Of a DNA stretch of 64,000 nucleotides, positions 1 through 10,251 are shown in pieces. Source of the stretch: Megalonaias nervosa (taxonomy: Eukaryota; Mollusca; Bivalvia; Unionida; Unionidae); the NCBI GenBank assembly GCA_016617855.1, contig JAECUM010017563.1, forward strand, positions 1 to 64,000, written 5' to 3'. Position 1 is the first letter of the stretch. Each line of letters starts with the position of its first letter. The notes under the pieces are model-generated. The model was not told the origin of the DNA. It did no database searches and saw nothing but the letters and a program-made list of their open reading frames with translations. A program made the position numbers and the translations under genes.

Positions 1-812
1 TTTCCAGTAAATTAAGTTTGTATAGAACGTAAAAGCTATTACATTAGCACTATTTTTAGCTCATAGATTTTGTAAACATCGAGTGATAACGATTGGCTAT
101 TGCCAAGGTCATTTCGGCCCACATGTTAGCTGAACTGTAAAGTCTTTCTTTTTTTTTTTAAACATATTTTCAGTGTGAGAATTTGGTTCTTAGATAGGGC
201 TATTCTTGCCTACGTGCTAATTTTCATTCTTTTTATTACGTTGTTCAAATGTTAAGAGACCACGTGACCCATCACGCGGGAATGAAATGACAGTTTAGTT
301 GGGTTAAATACTCATTCCGAGAGCTTTCCAGCCAGTCGTATTCTTAACACCTTGAAGGTACAAGGTGTTTTATATTGCTGATGCCGGCTTGTTCTAAAGT
401 TTTTCTAATTTTTGGAATTTAATAATTTATTCTCTAGAAAACTAAACAAGAGCTTTATATTTATAAACAATGTTCGGGGACAAAGAAATTCAGTGGAAAT
501 TTATTCTGAAGTTTAACGGAAACATCATAAACTGTGATTCAATCGAGGATCTGTTGCCATCAGGACAGACGTAATCGCCTCCATATTGGAATTTCATCGA
601 GATTCGAACTCGGATTCTATTAGAACTGTTTAGTGATAGGACTTGTATTTTTCAATCTTAGGATTAAATTTTGGATTATATTCACAAACCCTAAGTCCTA
701 TTTCCAATTTTTACATTGTTTTCTTGGGAAATAAATTATTTTGTTAAAATTTACAAAGCTTGTTGGCTTCAATCTTTTTTCTTGTTATTTTTGTACGAGC
801 CTACACGTAACA
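1..812 (+). repeat. 5' LTR (left end outside window)
   Basis: This stretch matches 3' LTR positions from about 3933 to 4743. It ends in CTACACGTAACA, one base different from the 3' LTR terminus. It carries an AATAAA signal at 730-735. Compared with the 3' LTR it has small indels and substitutions, for example a 3-base insertion near 522 and a deletion near 571, showing independent decay after insertion. Confidence 0.9.
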
Positions 813-821
813 GGAGAAAAT

Positions 822-841
822 TGGGGTTCTCGTCTTGGGAT
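822..841 (+). promoter_or_regulatory. Putative primer-binding site, tRNA-Pro-like
   Basis: Nine bases after the LTR end the sequence reads TGGGGTTCTCGTCTTGGGAT. It shares the blocks TGGGG, CTCGTC and GGGAT with the tRNA-Pro primer site used by many retroelements, with two extra bases. The position is right for a PBS. The tRNA assignment is inference from the pattern. Confidence 0.5.
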
Positions 842-971
842 ATATGAATTTTGGCTAAAATATTTCAGAAAATTGTTTTTTGAAATTTAAATTCCCCTAG
901 TTTTTAAATCCCAAGTACTATTTTACATTTTGTTTGAAATCTTTAGTGAAAACAACCGGCTTTCATTCACA

Positions 972-1061
972 ATGTCATTAAAAGTGGAGACTTTTCTTTC
1001 TAGTCCTACTCAGGATCATTTGGATAGTTTGAAAATGGAGACCTCCCGAGGTACCTGCTAG
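972..1061 (+). pseudogene. Possible gag N-terminal remnant
   Basis: An ATG at 972 opens a frame of 29 codons (begins MSLKVETFLSSPTQ) ending in TAG at 1059-1061. It lies at the expected start of gag after the PBS. A different frame, open from 1033, runs directly into the integrase zinc-binding region. The abrupt join suggests that most of gag and protease were deleted, leaving only the first codons. No zinc knuckle or protease motif was found between 841 and 1075. The gag identity rests on position alone. Confidence 0.35.
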
Positions 1062-2152
1062 TGACGAATGGTCAGTGAACTACCAGATTGTAGTTCCAAA
1101 ATCTTACAGACAGGAAATACTTAGTTTGGCCCATGAAACTCCTCTGGCTGGTCATTTAGGGCTAAATAAAACTTATCACAAGATCTTGGCTCACTTTTAT
1201 TGGCCAAAAATTAAAAGTGATGTTTGTAAATTTTGTAGATCTTGTCATACTTGTCAAATGGTAAGAAAACCGAATCAGAAGATACCTAAGGCTCATCTTC
1301 AACCTATTCCTGCATTTGACGAACCATTTAGCAGAATTATGGTAGACTGTGTTGGTCCCTTACCTAAGACCAAGTCAGGCAAGCAATATGTGTTGACCAT
1401 TATGTGTGCGTAAACAAGATTCCCAGAGGCAATTCCTTTGAGGAATATCAAAACCAAAACCATAGGAAAAGCGTTGATAAAGTTGTTTTTACACAATTTG
1501 GCCTTCCTAAATCTATCCAATCGGATCAAGGGTCAAATTTCATGTCTGAAATTTCCAGCAGGCTATGCACGAATTAGGCATGCAACAGTTTAAATCTTCT
1601 GCCTACCACCCTGAGAGCCAAGGGGCGTTAGAAAGATGTCATCAAACTTTGAAGAAGATGATTCGATCATATTGCTTTGATACGAGTAAAGATTGTGATG
1701 AAGGCATTCATTTACTTTTGTTTGCTGTTAGGGAGTACGTTCAAGGTTCTTTAGGATTCAGTCCCTTTGAACTGGTATTCGGACATAATGTGCGTGGACC
1801 ATTGAAGTTGTCGAAAGAGAAACTTCTTTCTAATGAAGATAATGAGCTCAATCTTCTTGATTATGTTTCTTATTTTACGTACAAGTTGTCAAAAGCTTGT
1901 GAGGTCGCAAAAGCAAATCCGCACTCTACTCAGTCCAGAACGAAATTAAGATATGGTAAAAATTGAAGTGATTGGAGTTTTCAACCTAGTAATAGAGTTC
2001 TAGCTCTCTTGCTCGTTCTACAAAATCCCTTTCAGGCCAAGCAGTATCGTCCATACACGGTTGAAAAGAAAGTAAATGATTTAAATTACATCATAAATAC
2101 TCCTGGCAGGCGAACACAACAACAACTTTGCCACATTAACATGTTAAAGTAG
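1033..2152 (+). pseudogene. Retrotransposon integrase, broken
   Basis: The integrase would join element cDNA to host DNA. Order seen: an HHCC zinc-binding domain (LAHETPLAGHLG, then CHTC near 1240-1255), the start of the catalytic core with the first Asp in MVDCVGP (about 1340-1360), the second core Asp near 1520-1530, and the third catalytic residue in YHPESQGALER (about 1600-1632). A C-terminal GPY/F-like module follows at about 1990-2152, with Arg in place of the Gly. Breaks are a TAA at 1411-1413, a frameshift near 1490, a TGA at 1964-1966 and a TAG near 2150. From 1565 to 3067 the frame is otherwise continuous with the RT, which confirms that integrase precedes RT in one polyprotein. Confidence 0.85.
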
Positions 2153-2287
2153 TATATTGAAAGAGACAGCCAAGTAAATCATGCAATTAATATAGTTGTA
2201 CCTGTCCCACCAACTGGGGATTTACGTGAAGACATTCAATCAGACACTGTTGATCTTGGAGCAACAAATCATCAGAATTCGGAATTT

Positions 2288-3067
2288 ATGAAAAATCTGG
2301 ACCAGAAACTTTTGCATTTGCAACAACAAGAAAGGAATGGACTTAAACAGTTATTATTCAAATGTGAGCACTTGTTCGCAGATATTCCTACAAGAAGAAA
2401 CAAAATTTTTCATGACGTTGAAATTGTAGATTCAAAACCTGTGAAACAACACCCATACAGGATGAACCCTCTCAAACAGGAATACTTAAAAAAGGAAATT
2501 CAGTATTTGTTGGAGAACGATTTCATAGAGCCCAGTAAAAGTGATAGGAGTTCACCATGTATACTTGTTCCGAAACCAGATAAAACTTTCCGTATGTGCA
2601 CTGATTATAGGAAGGTGAACAGTGTCACAAAAACAGATTCATTTCCATTACCAAGAATCGATGATTGTATTGATAAAATTGGAAATGACAAATACGTCAC
2701 CAAATTTGACCTTCTGAAACGATTTTGGCAAATTCCACTAACGGAAAGAGCAAAAGAAATTTCGGCATTTGTGACTCCAGATGGACTCTATCAATATAAA
2801 GTAATGTCGTTCGGGATGAAGGGTTCCTCAAGTACCTTTCAACGCTTGATGAATATGATTACCTCTGGTCTAGAAAATTGTGATGCTTACATTGATGATG
2901 TCATCATCTACAACGACACCTGGAAAGAACATCTGGCAACGATTCGAAAATTCTTTGAAAGACTCACTGATGCAAATTTGACAATTAATTTATCTAAAAG
3001 TGAGTTCTGCCGTGCTTGTGTATCGTTTCTAGGACATATTGTGGGCATGGTCAAGTTAAACCTATAG
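2288..3067 (+). pseudogene. Ty3/Gypsy-type reverse transcriptase
   Basis: This is the RT domain of the element, 259 codons open. Motifs in order are the entry region (HPYRMNPLKQEYLKKEI), SPCILVPKPDKTFRMCTDYR, LPRIDDCIDKIG, FDLLKRFWQIPL, FGMKGSSSTFQRLMN, the catalytic YIDD box in YIDDVIIYND, and FLGHIVG at the end. FWQIPL and FLGH are hallmarks of Gypsy RT. The frame is lost near 3048, just after FLGHIVG, and coding continues in another frame with the connection domain. RT catalytic residues are intact, but the surrounding polyprotein is broken. Confidence 0.9.
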
Positions 3068-3688
3068 ATGCTAAGGTCAAGGCTATCTCTGATTTCTCTG
3101 TGCCTGTCAGTAAAAAGCAACTGATGCGATTTTTGGGTATGGCCGAATACTATCGAAAGTTTTGTTGCAATTTTTCTAATATTGCTGAACTTCTGACAAA
3201 CTTGTTAAGTAAGTAAATCAAGTTTCTTTGGACTGAAAAATGTCAGGAGGCTTTTGATGGATTAAAAGGGATACTCAAGGGTGCGCCGGTTCTTACAGTC
3301 CAAATTTCAATCAATCTTTTAAATTATCTGTGGAAGCAAGTGATGTTGGGGTTGGAGCAGTATTGATTCAAGAAGATAGAAATGATGTTGGTCACCCAGT
3401 ATGCTATCTCTCTAAGAAATTAAATGAGCACCAAAGAAATTTCTCAACAATTGAGAAGGAATGTTTGCTTTAATATTGGCATTACAGTATTTTGAAGTTT
3501 ACATTAGCTCAGCTCCTTCTCTTGTTGTTGTGTTTAGTGATTACAACCCCCTTACTTTCATCGACAAGATGAAAAATAAAATTCAAAGATTATCAAGGTG
3601 GAGTTTGTTTTTGCAAGAATATAATCTCAACATCAGACACTTCAACAGTAAAGACAATTTGATTACAGATGCACTTTCCCGCGTATAG
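3050..3688 (+). pseudogene. RT connection and RNase H domains, broken
   Basis: After the frameshift the sequence reads a typical Gypsy connection (RFLGMAEYYRKFC, about 3129-3167), a TAA at 3214-3216, then WTEKCQEAFDGLK. After another shift near 3290 comes the RNase H start (VEASDVGVGAVLIQ, first catalytic Asp). A further shift near 3470 leads to the end of RNase H (VVFSDYNPL, where the usual His after Asp is Tyr) and the terminal DALSRV. Coding stops at 3688, about 130 bases before the 3' LTR. No integrase follows, which again shows the altered domain order. Confidence 0.85.
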
Positions 3689-3813
3689 AACTATTATTTC
3701 ACATACACTTTGTACAATTCATGAGAAATTTCTTATGTAATTTTGTTTTACCTCATGTATAATTTACATATGGTAAAAAGAAAGCTTTATTATATAAATC
3801 TTTCCTTTTCTTT

Positions 3814-3823
3814 ATGGGGGTAG
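3814..3823 (+). promoter_or_regulatory. Polypurine tract
   Basis: The bases ATGGGGGTAG sit immediately before the 3' LTR start TGTTACG. A short purine run in this position primes plus-strand DNA in LTR elements. Confidence 0.5.
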
Positions 3824-4743
3824 TGTTACGTATATGTAATTAAATTACTTGTGTGTTAGTTTTAAAATTCTTTTTTATTTTAATTTTGTTTTTACATTTT
3901 ATTGTAATAATTGTTTGCTCGGGATTCGATATATTTTTGTAAATTCAGTTTGTATAGAACGTAAAAGCTATTACATTAGCACTATTTTTAGCTCATAGAT
4001 TTTGTAAACATCGAGTGATAACGATTGGCTATTGCCAAGGTCATTTCGGCCCACATGTTAGCTGAACTGTAAAGTCTTTCTTTTTTTTTTAAACATATTT
4101 TCAGTGTGAGAATTTGGTTCTTAGATAGGGCTATTCTTGCCTACGTGCTAATTTTCATTCTTTTTATTACGTTGTTCAAATGTTAAGAGACCACGTGACC
4201 CATCACGCGGGAATGAAATGACAGTTTAGTTGGGTTAAATACTCATTCCGAGAGCTTTCCAGCCAGTCGTATTCTTAACACCTTGAAGGTACAAGGTGTT
4301 TTATATTGTTGATGCCAGCTTGTTCTGAATTTTTTCTAATTTTTGGAATTTAATAATTTATTCTCTGGAAAAATAAACAAGTGTACTTTTAATAAAAATT
4401 TCTGGGACAAAGATATTCAATGGAAATTTATTCTGGAGTTTAACGGAAACATAAACTGTGATTCAATCGAGCATCTGTTACCATCAGTACAGACATATGA
4501 CGTCATCACCTCCATATTGGAACTTCATCAAGATTCGAACCCCGATTCTATTAGAACTCTTTAGGGATGGGACACCTATTTTTCAATCTTAGGATTAAAT
4601 TTTTGGATTATATTCACAAACCGTAAGTCCTATTTCCATTTTTACATTGTTTTCTAGGGAAATAAATTATTTTGTTAAAATATACAAAGCTTGTTGGCTT
4701 CACTCTTTTCTTTTGTTACTTTTGTACGAGCCTATACGTAACA
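3824..4743 (+). repeat. 3' LTR, 920 bp
   Basis: The LTR begins TGTTACGTATA and ends TATACGTAACA, a perfect 11-bp terminal inverted repeat with the canonical TG...CA. AATAAA lies at 4661-4666. The whole of 3933-4743 aligns with the window's first 812 bases. The right flank reads ATACATTTTAC; the target duplication cannot be tested because the left flank is outside the window. Confidence 0.93.
4343..4564 (+). other. Open frame inside the 3' LTR
   Basis: This 73-codon frame within the LTR includes the segment DKDIQWKFILEFNGNIN. The 5' LTR keeps the related words GDKEIQWKFILKFNGN at about 478-525, then stops in GQT. Shared peptide text in both LTRs shows only that they are copies of one another; it does not prove that the frame is expressed. 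No known domain was recognised. Confidence 0.25.
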
Positions 4744-5136
4744 ATACATTTTACATATTTTGTATCTAAAAAATCTGATATAGATTTAAATCAACATAAT
4801 TATTCAGTGTGTCTTTTAAGTTGGTGAAAATAAACAAATTTTGAATAGATAGGCAATAATGGAAATTAAACCGACTACCCAAAATGCCGTTCTGCCTGTT
4901 AACCGAAACATATGGGATAATTGTTCTTTAGTCTATCAAAAACAAGTTAACCATTTATAAATGTAGTAGAAAAAATACTTTTATACCAAACGTATGCAAT
5001 CACAGAAAGTATATATACTTTCTGAGACCATACATCGACATGCCCCCTCCCATCTCGACTTAATTCTAATTATAATTTAAATACCTGTATTTAAAATATA
5101 ATATCATAATATATGACACATACGCTTCAGATTCAG

Positions 5137-5141
<5 letters not shown>

Positions 5142-5168
<27 letters not shown>

Positions 5169-5185
5169 GCACGCACGCACGCACT
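5142..5185. repeat. (AC)n followed by (GCAC)n microsatellite
   Basis: About 13 AC units are followed by four GCAC units. Confidence 0.95.
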
Positions 5186-5303
5186 ACATGCTGTATTAGC
5201 TTAACAGTAAAGATGAACAGTGTGAACAAAAACAGGTTAAATGAATAATATTATTAACTTTCCAAATGGACATTTTGCTTAACTAAATGTTCTTGTATTA
5301 TTG

Positions 5304-5314
5304 TTTGTGTGTGT

Positions 5315-5404
<90 letters not shown>
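5304..5404. repeat. Compound (GT)n(AT)n(GT)n microsatellite
   Basis: Short GT run, about 21 AT units, then about 22 GT units, uninterrupted. Confidence 0.95.
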
Positions 5405-5406
<2 letters not shown>

Positions 5407-5784
5407 TCAGGGATCCCAAAAATTTTAATTTGACCCCCAGTTTTGAATACCAAAGTTGTTTTACTCAGTCTGACCCCCAATTCTACCCTAGAGGATACAC
5501 TTATATATATATATAAGGACGGTCCAGCAAACCCGAGACACTAGCTAAGGGCTATTGAGTTCTAGGATTCTTTTTCATGGCAGACAACTCAATACATACT
5601 GTTCTATTATGGTGAAAGCACATAATTATATAGGCTATACATGTATACATATTTATGACCAGAACATAAGGCAAATTTGAATTAAAGTCCCTCTGTAAAA
5701 TGCCAAAGTGAATATAGAATGTTGATATGAAAATCGTTGCATAGTAGTTCAAAATCTATTGAGACAAAAATCATATCGTCATGA

Positions 5785-6743
5785 CTAAAACTGATGTAGT
5801 TGCAAGTATACTGCGAAATATACAGATCCAATTAACCAATATGAATTAACAGGGAGGCTATATTGAAAGAATTGTATACATTCCTTGCTTATCCAGCCAA
5901 AGTCTGAGGTATTGGTTATATCTTCAAACATCTCGTCTCTTCCTGCAAAATAAATGCAGTCACTGGATGGCATCCACAACTTTGGACTTATTACATCTTT
6001 TCCAGGCAGTTTTATACTTAATTGCCTTTCTTCGTCCAAGGAAAGTCTTTCAGCATCGTGATTGCTAGGGCAGTAGAGGTTCTTCAGCAGACTTATGTAA
6101 CCCTCCGGGTCAATGGTTACGCTGAGATGCCCAGAGTCTGGTCTTGAGCAGTTCTTGAAGAGCTCCTGAAGGTGTCATTTTCAAATATTCTTTTCAACCA
6201 CATTTTGTGTCAGATCCCATAAAATTTGGGAATAAAGTCGTTACCACCCAAGTTGAAACTGAAAGACAGAATCACCGCTATTTTGTCTTCATTATATCTC
6301 ATTTCAGTAGCCCTGACGATTCCTGTGATGTTGTAGATATCGAGCTTACCAGCACTTCCAGGCTTTTTGATGACGATATAGGCAAGATTCTTGAAATTGC
6401 CATCATCCTTTCGAGGCAAATACAATGCAATGGCTAGAATATGTATGGGAATACTATCAATGTCCCCTGACGATACAAAGCAGACAACATTTTCTCCTTC
6501 TTTAAGTCCGGTTGCAATATACCAAAGCCAATCTGCCTGAGCTAGCTTTGTCGCACCTTTCTTTTGCTTGATGTCCAACTCCTCAGAACATACATATCCT
6601 TTGTCTGATGCAAAATGGGACCGTACTGAGATAGCAAACTGTATACATGGTATCTCCTTTTGATGCTCAGGAGTATCACATGTGCATACACTGATATAAT
6701 ACTCACTATCTATATCTAGAATGATATCTTTCATGATTTTCAA
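5785..6743 (-). pseudogene. Nuclease I-region-like and C-terminal segments of the large ORF
   Basis: The frame 6743-6210 contains AQADWLWYIATGLKEGENVV, then FVSSGDIDSIPIHILAIALY, then FNLGGNDFIPKFYGI. In FEN1/XPG proteins the internal (I) region has an acidic alpha-helix, an (S)SDxD metal site and a GCDY...GIG helix-hairpin start. The order and spacing here match that plan, with GDIDS and GNDF in place of the last two sites. After frameshifts near 6200 and 6080 coding resumes and reads LDEERQLSIKLPGKDVISPK to the end near 5785. The family call is by motif plan only. Confidence 0.5.
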
Positions 6744-6777
6744 AGTTCTCTCACATGACCAGTCAGAAAATTGCTGA

Positions 6778-7344
6778 TCATTTTTTCCCTTTCATGGTTT
6801 TAGTGACTGCAGGTTTGCTAATATTTTCTGTACTGATAATCTCACCGTCATCTTTTAAGTGGCAGATGTCAGTTTTATTTTCTTTGGTTCTTTTCGCCCT
6901 AGTCATGGATTTTGGGTCATCTGGGGTGAAATAATACTTCTCTTCACATATAACAACATGTGATGCAAACGGGAATTCTTTCAGCAACCATCTCAAAACT
7001 CCGTTTTCTACGTACTGCAGATATTGAAGCCCAGATCTGCCAAATGTTTTAAATTTCACCCCAGCAAACTCCACTGGGATTGTGGCTGTCCTTTGGGAGA
7101 TATGAGCAGGGCCTTTCTTCTCTTCAAGTAGAATTAAGCTTGCGTCCTTCTTTTGATGATCACCCTTAGGTGAGATTTCATTATTTTCGTCCGTATTAAG
7201 CTCAGCCAAAAGTGAAACCAAATCAGTCGGCACACCTTTGGACATTGAATCGTTTCCCTTAGTGCACTCAGGTGTGACAACAGCTTGACAAGTATTCATT
7301 TTTGATGTGGCATGCTCATTGAATTTTTCAAGATTCAGTAGCAT
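6778..7344 (-). pseudogene. Nuclease N-region-like segment of the large ORF
   Basis: This 188-codon open frame ends in the region FASHVVICEEKYYFT followed by DDPKSMTRAKRTKENK. In FEN1/XPG nucleases the N domain has a similar arrangement: a hydrophobic strand, an acidic residue, then a Ser/Lys/Arg-rich stretch that contacts DNA. Its first 80 residues are a charged linker with no recognised fold. A TGA-containing gap of about 34 bases separates it from the next frame (6743). Confidence 0.45.
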
Positions 7345-7739
7345 TTTCTTCCTTTTTTCGTGTTTTGCATTTACATCAGTCTTCTGAGGTTAAATTTTGC
7401 ACGTGTAATGGTAACACTCTTTCCAGCTTTCACACGTTCTTTTAGACCATGGGCGCATCAACATTGTCAAGGCTTGGCATGTCATGCTCAGCAAGTGAAA
7501 ACAAGCTCTGTTGACACAAGTATCTTTTGATGAGATACTTTCCAATTTGCAACGTTTTTCTGTCCAAGACACACTCAGACAAGGTGTGGACTTGAATTCA
7601 TATATGTTCTGTGGTACCTAATCTTCATGAGCGGTAGGGCTCCTCGACGTAGAATTATTCTTATAGTTGGTATTACATGTTGTGGCTCTCTCTCAGTCAC
7701 ATATTGTTTCCAAGAAACTGCTCATGCTTATTTAATTCA

Positions 7740-8460
7740 TCATCGTCTTTGACAGTACATTTTGTTGGTGTTACTGTTTGAAACCGATTCGTCTCCACTT
7801 AATAATATGTATATCACTGACATTCTTTGAACAATAGCTTTTAAAGCTGCCGATGGTCTGAATGCTTTCAGGGCATCACGATGAGAATCTAGACTGAAGT
7901 TGGTATCACTTTTTCCACGATGTGGTGTTGCAAAAAGTGAGGCTTTGAGTTGCTGGTGAAATATCCAGCTCTATAATATTCACATAGAAGATGGGTAGAA
8001 AATTTGCCATATCACGCAGCACCATTTACAAACGCAAATGGCAAGGATGCTTTCACTGTGGAAAGTAACAGATTATATCCATGAGTTCCACCAATTCTCT
8101 CAGCTATCGACAGTCCAACAATTTCATCACAATTCCTCATTAATTATGCATGAAGCAGGAAGGTTCCATTGCTCCTACAAGCTGCATCAATGAATTCAAG
8201 ATATTTTCCACCCCATTTGCCTTCAAGATCATCTGAGGACATCGCTCCCATGTGTTCTATCGCAGATTTTGCCGTAGATGGCTCAAGACACTCAACGAAT
8301 CTTACGAAGATTGCCAAATGGAGAGTTAAAGATAGCCTTCGGATATTTCTTATTGCTGTTTCAATATGTGTTATGGTAACTAATTTAGTCCACTCTGTTT
8401 CGTCCTCATCATCCTGAAGAAATTTCAGGAGATGGAATAAGCCACATGTCTTATAAGCAC
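7740..8460 (-). pseudogene. Middle segment of the large ORF
   Basis: From about 8458 the minus strand reads through FVRFVECLEPSTAKSAIEHM and GKWGGKYLEFIDAACRSNGT, meets a TAA, continues as CDEIVGLSIAERIGGTHGYN and LPFAFVNGAA, meets a TAG, then gives KSDTNFSLDSHRDALKAFRP and AIVQRMSVIYILLSGDESV. The text is far more protein-like than the other frames, and stops interrupt otherwise sensible reading. No catalytic motif was recognised. Between here and 7344 the reading is more damaged. Confidence 0.5.
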
Positions 8461-9167
8461 TAAACTAGTTGGTAGTCTTGGATTTTCATGAGGTGTAGAA
8501 CAAGAAATTATGGAAGGAACTTTCTGTACTTCACATTTTCATCCATGAGAATGAACAAATTTGATGCAATTTTCAGATCTGGAGCAAATAAAATATGGTC
8601 TTTTTCACTTTGTTCTTGAACAATCTGTCTACTTTTTACAAGAAAGTCATCAAGGATTCTTTTAGTTTCCATTTATCATCATCGTTTCCGATTGCTGGAG
8701 GTGGGTGTTTGCAGAGAAGGCATGGTGGTTGATATTTCTTATATGGCAGGGTTTAATTGACTTTGATGGTTCGTTACTTTCTTCTGCTAAAGTGCTATCT
8801 TCTGTTACTTCAGAAAGACTGTGATCTTAGTCACGTTTTGCTGCCTTCTGTAGATATTTCATGATCTTCTGAAAGGTTTAGCAAGAAATTGTTGAAATAG
8901 ATTATTGTCTTGATAGCGAACCATCTAAATGAATTGTCCAGTCTTCTTCAGGTTGCATGGTTGACGTATGTGGCATGATGTTACAGGGTATACTTGCTAG
9001 AGAGGAACTGCTCGTGTTTGTTATAGGAATGCTTTTAAGTATCAAAGCGAATTCATTCGAAAATTCTTCTGCTTCTAGTTCATCAATATTATCGTCAGTG
9101 GTGTTTGTAGAGAACAAAGACACTCTTTGTGGCAGCGAAGAAACCTCTTCGATTGTGGACAGCTGAG

Positions 9168-10251
9168 CTACACTATGAGCAAAAAAATATCCAAGAGTTC
9201 ATGTGATTGGTCAAAGTACTTTTCTAAGTCATCCAATTCTGCGTGCTCTTCATCACTACATGACTGATCTACTCCTTTGGTGGCTGAGTATATGGGATCT
9301 TCCATAATGCTTAGATCTTGGAATGAGTTCTCCATTGAGGAAATCTCATTGCCTTTGATGGCAATGGTAGACCGTTCTGCTGCATCATTAAGTAGATCTT
9401 GCAATGTAGATGAAGCTGTGATAATAGTGCATAAATCACAAAATATATGTTGGGTGAGCAACATCTGCATGGCTGTTTCTTCCTCAGATAGATTGAATCT
9501 GCATCTTGCCATATCATTCTTGTTCAGTACTATCCAATCTTTACAACCACATATTGGATCACCTTCGCATTCTTCCAGATGCCAATCTCAAGTTACCTCG
9601 TTGTCTTTTGGAAGCCCTTTCACTGTAATCGGTAGTGTGCATATCTGTGTTGTATGGCTTGAGCCACGATCAGGATCTGCTCTTTTCTGCAGTCTGACAA
9701 TATTGTCAAGGAACAAAATCAAGTAGCATTAGCGTAAGCTGACCAGATGCGGATCAGAAGCAACACTGGTCACTGATTTGTATTGCAAGGGATGTTTTCG
9801 TATAAAACATTCAAAGTAACATTTCTCTGGTTCAGCCAGATGATTTAGCCACTTTTCAGCTGCATGAATACCACGAGTGATGCCACAATCCTGTGTTAAA
9901 CCGAGTACACATGCTACATTATGATGATTGACTGTTAGAATTGATGTATTTATTTCCTGGGTAATACCAACATGCTTCTTGTTGTAAGTGCTCAATATGA
10001 TATCATAAATTGTTTGAAGGCGTCTAATCTTGCTGCCAATGAAAGTGGTCTGATTGTCCGATTTTCTGATACTATCAGCGTTGACAACTCCATCTTCAAG
10101 AAGAAGACGAAATGGCAATGGGTACGTTCAATTGCCATTCTTGTAAAGAATCATATCCCGTCACTCTTAATGGATTATCTATGTTCTTTTCAAATGCCTT
10201 GAAAGAGACTTTGCAATGTTTTTCATCTACTGTTTTGTTTAAAATATCCAT
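9168..10251 (-). pseudogene. N-terminal segment of the large ORF
   Basis: Translation starts MDILNKTVDEKHCKVSFKAF at 10251, shifts frame near 10110, and continues as LLEDGVVNADSIRKSDNQTT to a stop near 9729. After a gap with CEGDPICGCKDW it resumes at 9512 as MARCRFNLSEEETAMQMLLT and runs to 9168 with a serine- and acid-rich tail. The paired Cys and conserved CRFNLSEEET text look like a structural metal site. An in-frame continuation at 9123-8902 (minus, SLFSTNTTDDNIDELEAEE) is another acidic stretch. At least two frameshifts and several stops break it. Confidence 0.55.

Larger units (their letters stand above)
1..4743 (+). mobile_element. Degenerate LTR retrotransposon, Gypsy-type RT with integrase placed before RT (Gmr1-like order)
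   Basis: Two direct LTRs flank about 3.0 kb of internal sequence. The 5' LTR is cut by the window edge; by alignment about 108 bases of it lie outside. Reading left to right, the internal part holds a tRNA-Pro-like primer site, a short gag-like start, an integrase, a Gypsy-type reverse transcriptase, an RNase H and a short polypurine tract. Standard Ty3/Gypsy elements place integrase last. Integrase before RT is known in the Gmr1 group of Gypsy elements and in Ty1/copia, but the RT motifs here are Gypsy-like. Most of gag and all of protease are missing, and pol is interrupted by several stops and frameshifts. The LTRs differ by scattered substitutions and small indels, so the copy is old and dead. 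Confidence 0.85.
4744..5784. other. Non-coding, AT-rich, two microsatellites
   Basis: No gene was recognised. The stretch holds the two microsatellites listed next. A short phrase around TGACCCCCAG is repeated near 5431 and 5471. Confidence 0.6.
5785..10251 (-). pseudogene. Broken copy of a ~1500-codon single-exon ORF with a C-terminal FEN1/XPG-like nuclease region
   Basis: On the minus strand, protein-like segments follow one another in one order from an ATG at 10251 to a stop near 5785. They are joined by frameshifts and in-frame stops and show no visible splice sites. N-terminal segments contain a Cys/His-rich stretch (CGCKDW, ARCRFNLSEEETAMQ) and an acidic linker. The middle contains KSDTNFSLDSHRDALKAFRP. 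The C-terminal third has three landmarks of the FEN1/XPG superfamily in the right order. The layout, large size and lack of introns suggest a multicopy, possibly mobile, gene. I recognise the general pattern from uncharacterised large invertebrate proteins but cannot name the family. It is not functional here. Confidence 0.65.
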
